Shown here piece after piece: positions 45,027 through 55,278 of a DNA stretch of 64,000 nucleotides. The translations under genes and the position numbers were made by a program. Source of the stretch: Desmodesmus armatus (Eukaryota > Chlorophyta > Chlorophyceae > Sphaeropleales > Scenedesmaceae); assembly GCA_007449985.2 (NCBI GenBank), contig VIIQ02000589.1, positions 434,001 to 498,000 of the forward strand, in the 5' to 3' direction. The notes below the pieces were generated by a model. That model was not told the origin of the DNA. It ran no database searches and saw nothing but the letters and a program-made list of their open reading frames with translations. The stretch's first letter is position 1. The number at the start of each line of letters is the position of its first letter.

Positions 45027-48000
45027 CTACCTGCTGTACGACCCAGACATCATGTTCATAGTTGACTTGAAGCTGCTGCGAATGACCACAGGCTCCGAAG
45101 GACCAGCACCAAACCGGCCAGGCACTGCCACAGCAGACGTGGCTGACGGTGCTGCTGCTGCTGCAGGCGGCAGCAGCGGGCTGGTCTCCTGGCCTGCTGC
45201 TGCTTCTGTCTCTCCCTCTAGCGCCTCAGCCAGCTCATCTCTGGAGCCTGCCTCATCACCCCGGCCATACACCATGGTGCCGGTCACCAGCACAACAAAC
45301 CTGCAGCAGGGTTGTCCAGCACACACAAGTTACTAACAGAGGTGGCAGGGGGTGCATGTTGATACCCTGATGTTATTGTTGCCCACATATGCATACAGCC
45401 TGGTATTAGGTTAGGTGTAGCAGCAGCATGTCCTGGGTGGTACCTGCCCGCCGCCCCATGATACCAGTGAGATGGTTACCAGCCACTCAGTTTACAGCCT
45501 CCGCCCCTCTCTACACAGAAGGCCCCTTCTTCCCAGATACAGGCCACTTACCCTGCTGCCTGCAGGAAGCTCCATGCTGTCCAGCTCTCCCCCAGAGTGC
45601 CCATGCCCAGTGGTGTGTAGAACAGCAGCAGGCCCAGCAGCCACACAAACAGCGTCCTCATTGTCTCCAGCACAGTCCTGAACACTGCGCCCAGGTGGTC
45701 AGTCACCATCATGCCAGACATGTTGTACGCTAGCAGCGCAAACATGTCGATAGCAAGGACGGTCTGCGGGCACCAGCAGGCAGCACAGTACAGGTACAGG
45801 AGAGTCCTAAGCGAAGAGGGGGCCAGAGGCTCACGTGCAGAAGGAGGAGGCATCAACACACAACATAACCAGGACGAAGGCTTCACCATTTTGCAAGGCT
45901 GGCCAGCATGTCCTGTCAATTGGTTGCGGCTGGTGCAAGTGCTCAACATGGGGCTAGCGCCATTCGCACATGCAGCCTAACCAGGGCAGCAGTCATTTCA
46001 ATTTTGTTGACCTCTTCCAAGCTGCGACCACCCCCTCACCTCCCAACCGCTTCACCTGGCTCCAAGCCAGGACGCACAAAAAGTGCCATTGCTGTGTGGT
46101 GAACACACCCTTGCAATCAAAACCTCTCCCCCCCCCCCAACAAAATCAAACAGCCGCACCTGCAGTCCCTTGCTGCTCTTGATCATTGCCAGTGTGTCCA
46201 GTGTGTTCTCATGCAGCCCATAGCCCTCAGGACCGGGCAGGTAGTAGGCAGCAGGCAGCAGCACACCCAGCATCATCAGGCTGCCAAACACACCCTCAAA
46301 CCCAACAATCTTCAAGGGTGCCATGGCCAGGTCAGCCATGAAAAAGTCCTCAAAAGTAAGCTGGGCGGCTTGGACGGCCTATGTGACAGGATGACACAAA
46401 GATACACAAGCAGCAGGTAGCAGGCGGGCGCAAGGCAAAAGCACAGTCTGACAACATGTTCACTTGCCAGCCAAAGACATGGATGGACAGTTGTGAAGGT
46501 ATGCATCAACACTGTCTCCACACTGCTGCGCTAGCCCCGCACCAACCACTGCCCTAGCCACGCACCCAACACACACAGACCCAAATCCCCCAGGTGAGGT
46601 GGGTGCGCACCTGTGACGCAACAATGAGCCCCATGCCCATCAGCATTTCCTCTGTAGACACCTTGTGAGTGGAGCTGCCCTCGCCACTCAACACACTGGA
46701 CAGCCCAACCATGCTGATGCCCACCTGCACAAACACACGCAGGCAACACATGCAAGGCATAGGTCAGCACAGCACAGCCAAGCAGCCGTATCAAGACTGC
46801 ACGCAGAACGGCACGTTGAAGCCTTCATATGTCACACGTATCTAACCTATAACCAATCTATGTGACACCCTCTGTAACCAACAAAGAGATCAACCTGCGC
46901 TTCCATAAAATTAGTCCCGCCTTGCACACACAATGAACCCACACACCGCAATGCTGCCTGAACATGCCCACTGACTCACTCCACAGCAAAGGATGCCCAT
47001 GTAGTGATACTTGTTCAGGTGTCGCTTCAGGAACGTTACAGCAAAGAGTGCTGCAAACAGCATCTCAGCTCCCCTCATCATCTGGTACACACTGGCAGTC
47101 ACGCTCAGCAGGCCAATGTTCATGAGGATGGTGGCGATCAGGTCAAAAAATGAGGGGATGGCCAGCAGCAACGTCTCCTTCAAGCTGCCCTTCTTGATGC
47201 CGTTCTGTGCAGTCAGACAGTGTCAAGTCAAGAGGCCAGCAACATGGCAGCAGCAACAGCAGGAACAGTGGGTCAGCCAAAAGTTTGTGAGCTTGATTTC
47301 AGGTGGCGTTCAGATGGTACTACCCACTAGCAGTTTCTGCTGCTATCATGCCGTGAAAACCAGCTTGCTTTCCATATTGCTGCTGTGCTGCCGCTGGCAC
47401 CCCTTCACGACGCCGCTCACCGTGACCACCGCTGCTGCTGTCATTGCTGCTGCTGCTATGCTGCTGCTGCTGTGCTATAGCACTGCGATAGTATGTGTTG
47501 CAGCACAAGATGCTGCCCCTTACCCCGTCCCCCCCCCCTCCACCACCACCACGCACACACACACACGAACATTCAACCATAGTGTCCCATACATGCGTTC
47601 CCTCTGCTGACAGACAGCCCCCCCCCCCCCTCACCGCTGGTGCTGCCAGCAGTGGTTGCTCCAGGTCCTCCTTCTCCTGCTGCTTGGCCTCCTGCCACTC
47701 CTTGTAATACGCAAAGGGGAGGCAAAAGGTCATGCCTGCGGTGTACAAACAGAAGGACAGATTGGAAGGCATGTTGTCAGTATGGCCACTGCAGGTTTTT
47801 CACAACCAAACAACCCCAATTAGTTAGCAGCACAAGTCCACGCTGTGGGCATGGAAGACCTGTGCTGGTAGATGTGTGGCAGTGTGTGCGCTTCCAAGCA
47901 CACTCACCCAGGAACATGATGGTGGTCATAGCCCATGGCTTTTGGAACAGCTTCTTCTGGCCATCTAGGCCTACCCCCTCCAGCTCATACACTGGCAACA

Positions 48001-48310
48001 GCAGAGGACACAGCAGCAAGGGAAAGTAAGGGGGGTGGTGAGCTTGCGCTGGCCCCTGCGGTTGATATCTGCCACCTGGGTGCGGGTGTGGCTGTGATAA
48101 TGATTCGTTTGAACCCTGAGTACCAATCTTCGTCCAAACATGCTGCCACAGAGGTCAAGAAGTACTGTGCTGTATGGGGACCAGGCTGGCAGCACTGCAA
48201 ACAACCCTAGCACAGCATGTGGGTTCAAACTCACCGATTTTGGCAAACAAGGATGTGATTGTCCCAAACACAATCAGTCCCCCCACGCTGAGCGTTTTGC
48301 CCACCCGCAT
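45027..48310 (-). CDS. SLC35F6-like membrane transporter
   Basis: Exons 48310-48235, 47991-47908, 47735-47635, 47204-46980, 46724-46611, 46378-46160, 45763-45552 and 45300-45027 join in frame to 434 residues. The order of segments matches SLC35F6 (C2orf18), a member of the drug/metabolite transporter superfamily: an N-terminal helix with LIVFGTITSLFAKI, then AMTTIMFLG, IPSFFDLIATILMNIGLLSV, ASVYQMMRGAEMLFAALFAV, VGISMVGLSSVL, LKIVGFEGVFGSLMMLGVLL, FRTVLETMRTLFVWLLGLLL and FVVLVTGTMVYG. About ten membrane helices are expected. Family members sit in lysosomal, mitochondrial or Golgi membranes; the substrate is unknown. The soluble Glu/Gln loop around residues 68-80 and a long Ala/Pro-rich C-terminal tail are lineage extras. 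The last exon ends CAG-GTAGGT around the stop, so an additional downstream exon cannot be excluded. Confidence 0.85.
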
Positions 48311-48618
48311 CGTGCGATCCGGTGACTGTTCAGCAGTGACCTCTTCTCAGCATGCGGATGGCCGGCACACAAAGCACGCAACAAACAAACATACACACAA
48401 TCAAGTCACATCTGTGTCATTTTGTAAGTAAATGGGTAGGCACCAAGAAATGACATGTCAACAGTTGGCAGTGATCCCACTCAAAATAATGACGGTGGAT
48501 TCAGGTCGTTTGATGGTGTCTGTTCTTCCACTTGTGGTATTTGCTTTGTTCTCGCCACCTGTTCCACGGGATCCATCTCCTAATCAGGGCCACACCTGTT
48601 CAACAACCTCGACAGTCC
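48311..48618. promoter_or_regulatory. divergent intergenic region, transporter / INO80C
   Basis: 308 bp separate the two start codons. An upstream in-frame extension of the INO80C frame lacks an ATG, and CCTCGACAG just before its ATG could be a splice acceptor of a 5' UTR intron. Confidence 0.45.
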
Positions 48619-49773
48619 ATGCAGGCCCAACAGCAGCATGAAGGCATGGAATATCGTGAGCAACACCAGGAGCAACAGGCAGCAGAGCAGCCAGAGCAGT
48701 ACCAACAGTTGCTGTACCAGCAGGAGGTAGCGGAGGATCATACAGAGCAGCAGCAAATGCAGGTAGACCAACTACAGCAGCAGATGCAGGCAGACCAACC
48801 ACAGCAGCAGATGCAGGCAGACCAACCACAACAGCAGATGCAGCCAGACCAACCACAGCAGTACCTGCTGCAGCAGCAGGTCCAGGAGCAGGCAGCAGAT
48901 GACTACCAGCAGCTACAGGAGCAGCAGATGGACGCTTACCAGCAGCAGCAGGTGTGGTATCAGCTGGATGCTCGTGGCAAAATAGATGCATACGATGAGG
49001 ATGACTGGTTTGTACCTGAGCACGTCCCCTTCAAGCGCCGTCAGAATGTGTCCTCCACCATGGCAGCCAGCAGGCCACACCCCTGGAAGCGTGTGCGCCA
49101 CCACATCGCAGCAGAAAATTACCAGGAGCTGCCAGTGGACACTCCAACGTATGTCAGCCTCGAGGCCCCCCTGCCCATGTACCCACCCAAGCGCTACTGT
49201 GATGTTACAGGTGTGGTTGGCTGAGGGTTTCCACTGCATGTTGGATTGCAGTGTGCGTTCAGCAGCAGCAGAGCGTGCATTCAGCAGCAGTAGCTGGAAG
49301 CCGCCACTGCCTGCCTGGGATGGGCAGTGGTGGCCAGCAGATTCACACACAAAACGGCTGCTTCTCATGTGGTGACCTTGTGCAGCAACGGTTGCATCAC
49401 ACCGCTGCCAGTGTGTTTGGCTACCCCGGCCGATCATGCATTCAGGTGTTACTGCGTGCCAGCATCATCGTGGGCGCCCCGTTCACATTGCAGCAGCTTA
49501 CATGCGCACAGAATATGCTGTGCATTTCTGACAATCACTCACGGCAGCTGGCACTCTGACAGCCGTCGGGAGGTCTGATTTGCACTGACATGCTGTGTGC
49601 CAATGCTGCACTGCTGCTGCCCCTCTGCCGCAGGCTGTGAGGCACCCTATGTAGACCCCAAGACCCACCTGCGCTACGCCAACACAGAGGCCTTCAAGAT
49701 TGCACGCTCACTGACTGAAGATGAGGTGCAGGCAAGGCTGGGCATCAGGAACGCACAGTCTGTGCTGAAGTGA
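48619..49773 (+). CDS. INO80 complex subunit C (Ies6-like)
   Basis: Exons 48619-49210 and 49634-49773 give 243 residues. The C-terminal 60 residues form a complete YL1_C domain: [36 protein letters not shown] and a final [10 protein letters not shown]; the preceding [17 protein letters not shown] is also typical of INO80C. The subunit sits in the INO80 chromatin-remodelling complex in the nucleus, which slides nucleosomes during transcription and repair. The N-terminal 120 residues are Gln-rich and include four 10-residue repeats of QQQMQxDQxQ (residues 44-81), absent from plant and yeast homologues as far as I know. The intron interrupts the YL1_C domain after the codon for the first glycine. 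Confidence 0.9.
48748..48861 (+). repeat. 30-bp coding minisatellite, nearly four units
   Basis: Repeats of about 30 bp encode QQQMQ(V/A/P)DQ(L/P)Q in the INO80C N-terminus. Length variation by whole units would keep frame. Confidence 0.8.
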
Positions 49774-50120
49774 CGGGGCTGGCTGGCTGTGTGTTGTGTG
49801 TTGTATACAAATTTGCGCCTGCTGCAGGCCTTCCGCTGCAATACGCGGGGGTCCTGCTGTAGCCTGGTGCACAGTCGCGCCCGACGGTTTGCTGGGTTTG
49901 CTCGTGCATTTCTAAATGCGTGGCATGCTTGCATTTGATGCCTTTTTATCGTGCCGGAAACGGCCGTTGCGTAACATGACGTGCTCGTGAGTCGCGCGGT
50001 CAAACATTCTGAGTCGTGTCTTCCTCAGCTCCATGAATATCTGTGCGCCACAGTTGCATCCCCTCGAACGCATTTGAATTGAAATTACCGAAGTACCAAC
50101 ACAAGCGAAGAGTCAGCAGC
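49774..50120. other. intergenic region, no gene seen
   Basis: Short spacer between the tandem INO80C and PEBP genes; contains the 3' end of the former and promoter of the latter. No motif was recognised. Confidence 0.45.
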
Positions 50121-53100
50121 ATGAAGTCTGAGGGGTTCCGTGATGATGCTCCCTCAGCAATCAGTGACTACCCAGGTGTGCAAGCAAGGGCAGGGCTGAT
50201 CTTACAGACAGCTCCATATGGGCCTTCTTCATGCAGATTTGCAGCGGCTGCAACCATGTTGTGTTGTGTAGATAGCCAGCGCTGAGACAGGCTTGCACAG
50301 TGGGCATGTCAACTGCTGCATTGCGCAAAGCAACATGGATACCAGCACAAGTAGTGTGCAGTATACACTGAATGCATTGTCTTGATGTATGTCGACGGGG
50401 TACAGCGTATTCCGAAAGTTTTCCAAATGCATTGCTGCCAAAAACGGAGTGACAGCTGCTGATGATGATCGGCAGCAACACCAACAGCTGACCCTGTCCC
50501 CTTGCTGCCTGCATGACACCCATGTGACTCTCTGCAGACCTCATTGGGGACACGACGGTGATACTGGCAAAGGAGCGCATTGTTCCTGATGTCATAGAAA
50601 ACATCACTGACAAGGCTGCATTCAAGGTGGGGCCAGGCCGCCTGGCGGCCAGGTGCAAAGTCGCAACAACAACTTCCTCGCAGCACAACAGAGCCACAAC
50701 TGTCTGGGCAAGTAGATGCCGCAGCCTGAGGCTGAATGAAAAGATCGACAGCTCCTTCTGCTGCTGTACGAGTGTGTTACACATCCGGCATGTGGATGTG
50801 TCCTTGGTGCAGGTGACCTTTGGTGATGGGGACATGGTGTTGCCAGGCCAGCAGCTGTCGATCAACGACATTGCCAATGAGCCCAAGGTGGAGATCACCA
50901 GCTGCAAGCCCACAGGCATCTACTCCTTCCTCATGGTAGGCAGGGGGTACCTCTGGCTGGCTTTTAGCAGCAGCAGCTGGTTGATGAGATGCACCACTGG
51001 CATGCAGCCAGCAGAATGCATGCTCTGGGCAGCAGCCAGCTGTGCAGGGCGATTGGCAATGTGGGGCGCGGACAGAACCAGGGCAGCTCAGGCCATTCAA
51101 TGGCATGATGCATTGCAGCACTTCAGCATGTCGTGCATTGCGCCCTGCATGCAGCGTTTGTAGCTGTTGGGCCCTGTCGTTGTTTATATGGTGCTGCTGA
51201 TACTAGTCTTTGCTGCCTGTCATGTGCCCTGCAGCTTGACCCCGACATGCCCAGCCCCAACAAGCCTGAGTACAAGTAAGGCAGCTGTGCGCTGTGACAA
51301 ACACATGGCTCTGCAACATTCCCAATGCACTGCTTCAGTGTTTGGTGTGGATGGCACCTTTACCGCATGCCATGTCCGCATGTTGAGCTGAATGGTTGCT
51401 CAAAGGATTTGTCAAGTATGTGCAGCTGTTTGATCTTGAAGGACAAGCAAATCGATGCCAGCCAGCTGTAGCAAATCAACTGGTGGTGCGTGAATAAGCT
51501 GCCTGTTTCCTGCTGCAGGGATGTTGTGGTGTGGATGGTGTGCAACATCAAGAAGGATGATTTTGCCTCAGTAAGTTCATGCATATTGCATCGACCTCCC
51601 CTGGAGGGAGATGGGGATGCAGCGGTCCTTCACCCCCAGGAGAAGCAGTAAGTCACAACACGGGTGAAAAACCGCCGTTGCCAGACCAGGGTGCGCAATT
51701 TCCGTTTCAACACATGTATAATAATCATTTCAAACCTTGCTGTAAGAGTGCCGATGCCAATGTACGCGGACCTGAATTGGTTAGACACAGCGTGGCATCC
51801 ATTCCAAATTCCTACACGACAAAAGTCTTAAATTCCAACGCTGATAATTATGCACTGACCAAAACGTGCAATAAAAGCCTCCCTGGGGACTACTCAGCCC
51901 TAGCAGTACAGAATCCAGGATGCGATCCTGACTACCCATGGGCTGCCGCAAATGTCATGTTGTTGCCTCATTAGTGTTGGAAAAAGGCCAGCACTGTCGT
52001 AAGGCATGCTGGCCGGGGATGACGTGATGATGGTACATCGACAACGGATGTTCTGGAAGTAGGCTATGGAGATGTGAACGTTTTGGCAACGGAGTGCAAC
52101 CACTAGATCAGCAGGGAACAAGCATCGCGCACTGTCAGATGTGTGTACACATACGGATCTGCTGCTGATCAACTCGTGGCAACGCCAACACAGGGTGTCC
52201 CGCACGCACGCTGCTGACGCAAGATACGTGGCGTTAATCATCAACATGACTGTCTGCACGGTCAGTGCAGGAGTGGTCATGTTCCAACCTGCACAAACTG
52301 TGGTGCTACTGCTGATGGGGTATGTGGTGCTACTGCTGATGGGGATCTGTGCTGTTGCTGTGTGCAGTTTGTGCCAAACATCAACAAATTTGCCTTCCAC
52401 ACAATTTTATTGGAACAACACAACCAACACCTGCAAAATCACATAGCACGTGCTGTGTGCACCAGCCAGGCTAATATGGAGGTCGATGCAGTACTGTCGC
52501 CTCTGGCGCCAGCCGTTCTATTGTGTGCAATATGTCCGCCCAGCAGTCAGAAGTGAGGGTACCGCAGTACCAGCAGTGGACAGTCCGCTTCCTCGCCCCT
52601 CCCTCCACATATGGCACCTGTCACACAACAAAACGCGACTCGGTTGAACCCCACCTGCTAGATGCTCATCAGCACACCTGCACAGTAGAAGCTGGCAGCA
52701 ACATACGGGTTCAACTTGTGCTGCACTCCTGATGCAGCTGTCTGCAACACAAAAGGTTTTCTGAAGGGGGGACTGCACATACAGACACGGCAAAGTAGTG
52801 TCCTCTGTTATACAGGTGCAGCTTCTTCGTGTGCAAGCAGCTGCGGTTTCACAAAGCACCTGCCCAACCTGTAACCTCTATTTTTCAAATGCTGCTGGTG
52901 CTGATGCTGATGCGGTGCTGCTGCTGCTGCTGCAGGGTGACTTTGTGGTTGAGTACATGGGCCCTGAGCCAGGCAAGGGCACGCACCGTTACGCCCTGCT
53001 CATGTTTGAGCAGCCCAGCTTCCAGCAGATTGAGCCACCAGCCAAGCGCGCTTACTTCCAGACCAAGCAGGTGGGGCCCAGTGGGCAGGTGGTGCTGTCT

Positions 53101-53848
53101 TGACGGTCCAACGTACTGTGGTGCCTATCAGCACACTGTGCTGCCAGCCTGCGCAGGTTGCATGTGCAATTTTGCATTCCACCAAGAAGAGCAGCTTTCA
53201 TTGCATCCGTTGGATGACGAGTCAGATACACGAAGTGGCGTCCAGGTAGTGCCTGCTACAGCACTGGATGGTTGGCATGCTCAGCTAATGCGCGTGCTGT
53301 ATTGTTGTCACCCAAGGCATTCTGCTGCCACTCTGCTTTGCCCGTGAGCAGCCACTGTACTTGAAGCCACATATCCTGCGCCTATATTCCTGTGCAGTGA
53401 TTACCCAGGACTACCTGCCATGTTGCTTTGGTTTCCTTGGCGTTGAGTTGGACGTGCGTGCCTTCTTCTTGTCTTGCAGTTTGTGAAGGAGCACAATTGG
53501 GAGGCTGTGGCGGGTAACTACTTCAAGGTGAGATGGACACCGTGCATTGCAGGGTCTGGTGCGTGAAAAGGGCACGGGGATGTTTTAGTGGGTCGGTCTG
53601 CAGGTGCAAAGAGGCTTACCACACAGCAGGCGTGTGACAGCGAACATGACTAGCTGGTTTGTGAAAAACCCGAGAGGGCCAACAGCTGTCAAATTCAGCC
53701 GTATTGCCTCAAGCACATGCACATGCTGTCCAAGCAGAGTATGCCATGCCATATGCCAAGGCTTGGCGGTTCCTGTGTTCACTTTGACATCTGATCAGAT
53801 CATGATGCATCATGATGCGTCCTGCAGGTCAAGCATGGTGATGCATGA
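50121..53848 (+). CDS. phosphatidylethanolamine-binding protein (PEBP/FT/MFT family)
   Basis: Eight exons (50121-50175, 50538-50626, 50813-50935, 51235-51275, 51519-51570, 52936-53070, 53480-53527, 53828-53848) join in frame to 187 residues, the usual family length. Landmarks in order: RIVPDVIENIT, VTFGDGDMVLPGQQL, SFLMLDPDMPSPNKPEYK (anion-pocket Asp in DPDxP), VVVWMVCNIKKDD, GDFVVEYMGPEPGKGTHRYALLMFEQ (GxHRY pocket His) and FVKEHNWEAVAGNYFKV. PEBPs bind phosphate-containing ligands or act as signalling regulators, including plant FT/TFL1/MFT. The first pocket histidine, normally in E-(W/Y)-x-H-(F/W), is replaced: the sequence reads KDVVVW. Intron 5 is 1,365 nt, far longer than the others. 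The last coding exon is only 21 nt. Subfamily and function in algae are open. Confidence 0.88.
51571..52935 (+). other. long intron 5 of the PEBP gene
   Basis: 1,365 nt without convincing coding content. It contains a direct repeat of TGTGGTGCTACTGCTGATGG at about 52300-52345 and short hairpin-like patches near 51600-51630. No splice-competent internal exon was found that keeps the PEBP frame. Confidence 0.5.
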
Positions 53849-54869
53849 GCGAACAGACAGCGGGTCCCCAGCAAACCCACAGCCGCCGTGGTGACCACAC
53901 CTTGCACCATGCAGCAAACAGGCGGCCATGGTCAGCAGTCCAAGCTCTGCCTGCGACTGGATGCTCGCCTTGTGCTGCGCACTGGACACAGAAGTGCAGA
54001 GGCTGGGGGCGGTGAAGGGCTGCTAGGTCGGTCGAGTCTGTCTGTGGCCCGGCCACAGTGGCACTGGAAGGCATTGGGTGGTGCAGCACTGTGAGGCTCC
54101 TGCAAAACTCTCACTCGTGGCTGCCGTGGGTGCATTTTGAGTGGCATTTTGAAGTTGTAAGTTGGACATTGGAACCAGTTGTGACATTGTGAGTGTTGAT
54201 GTTGTAACATTGCCGTTCCTGGGTGTGTGTGGTCCTAGAACTGCAGGGGTCCAATTTGTTTTTTTGTGAGCTTGCGGGACAGGCACCGACACCTGTTATC
54301 TTACCAATTGGCAAATCATATGAGGAGGGAAAATGGAGGCTGCACGCTGGCCTTGCGACGGCATGCATTCAGAGTAGCACACCTTTGATCGTGACGGGTG
54401 CACTCATCCAAATCGTGTGTGGTGGCTCAGCACTGCTGTGCCCAATTGCAGCCCATCTTCGACCAACTAGAAATTGAATACTTTCCCACATACTTGAGCA
54501 TCCCTCTCCTGGTTCAAACCCTTTCAAACACTTTATTGCCATTGCCATTGCCACTATGTCAGTGACACGGTCTGATTGTGTGCGCAGATCTGGATCTAGG
54601 ACAGGGACCTGTGAGTCCGCCTCCAGCTGGAATGCAATTCATGGCATGATTGAATTGCAACGTCGGGGTGAAACTAATGCACGGCGTTGGGGGTCAGATG
54701 GAGACATGGCAGCAGCACTAGTGCATGCTGAGCCTTACTCTCTGCTGTACTGCACAGCAGCACATGACGGGACCACTAGTGAGACCGATCACTCCCCGCG
54801 GAGGCCATTTCAAATGCATCTATTTTTGAATATGTAGTAATATATCGCCCACCCGCGGAACCAGCAGTG
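53849..54869. other. intergenic region, no gene supported
   Basis: Contains the PEBP 3' flank and (CCATTG)n at about 54537-54556. Short ORFs lack protein-like features. Confidence 0.4.
54156..54160 (+). terminator. putative TGTAA polyadenylation signal of the PEBP gene
   Basis: TGTAA lies 308 nt after the PEBP stop codon; a second TGTAA lies about 50 nt further on (near 54205). Confidence 0.4.
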
Positions 54870-55278
54870 TACATGTCACACACTCTCAATGAGTCTGTCC
54901 GTGGCACGGTTCCGACAGCGGTTGAGATTTGAAGAAAGGAACCAAGTCGTTGAATAGTACTCTGCTATGCCTTCTATCATTCACCAGAAACGTACGCTGC
55001 ATTATTGCACATACCCGTTTGGCAGTTTTGCAGATCTGCAGTGTTCAAGTTAGATCTCCCTGTCTCTTCCGGGCGTGGCCCGTAAGTCGCACCAGCAGGC
55101 GATATATGTGGCCTTAATTGTTACACCCTGAATAAGGGCAAACCATCAGAACGTGCTGCAGTGTAGCAGCTCCCAACAGCAGGCCGCCCACTGCAGCAGA
55201 TGTGCTGCATCTGAAGTTGAAGAGCCGGGGCTTGCCTATTCAGTGCTGTGTATTCAATACTTTGAGGCCTGAGTCATA
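54870..55278 (+). promoter_or_regulatory. 5' flank of copy B, conserved with copy A
   Basis: Shares ordered conserved blocks with the copy A flank, including the identical 33-bp block 54896-54928 (core GGCACGGTTCCGACAGCGG), CGTACGCTGCAT and CCATCAGAACGTGCTGCAG. Spacing to the ATG is preserved within about 15 bp. Confidence 0.7.

Noticed and set aside
46130..47630. Poly-C and poly-G tracts as telomeric or special structures
   Set aside because: They are short homopolymer runs inside introns, common in this window, without telomere-type periodicity.
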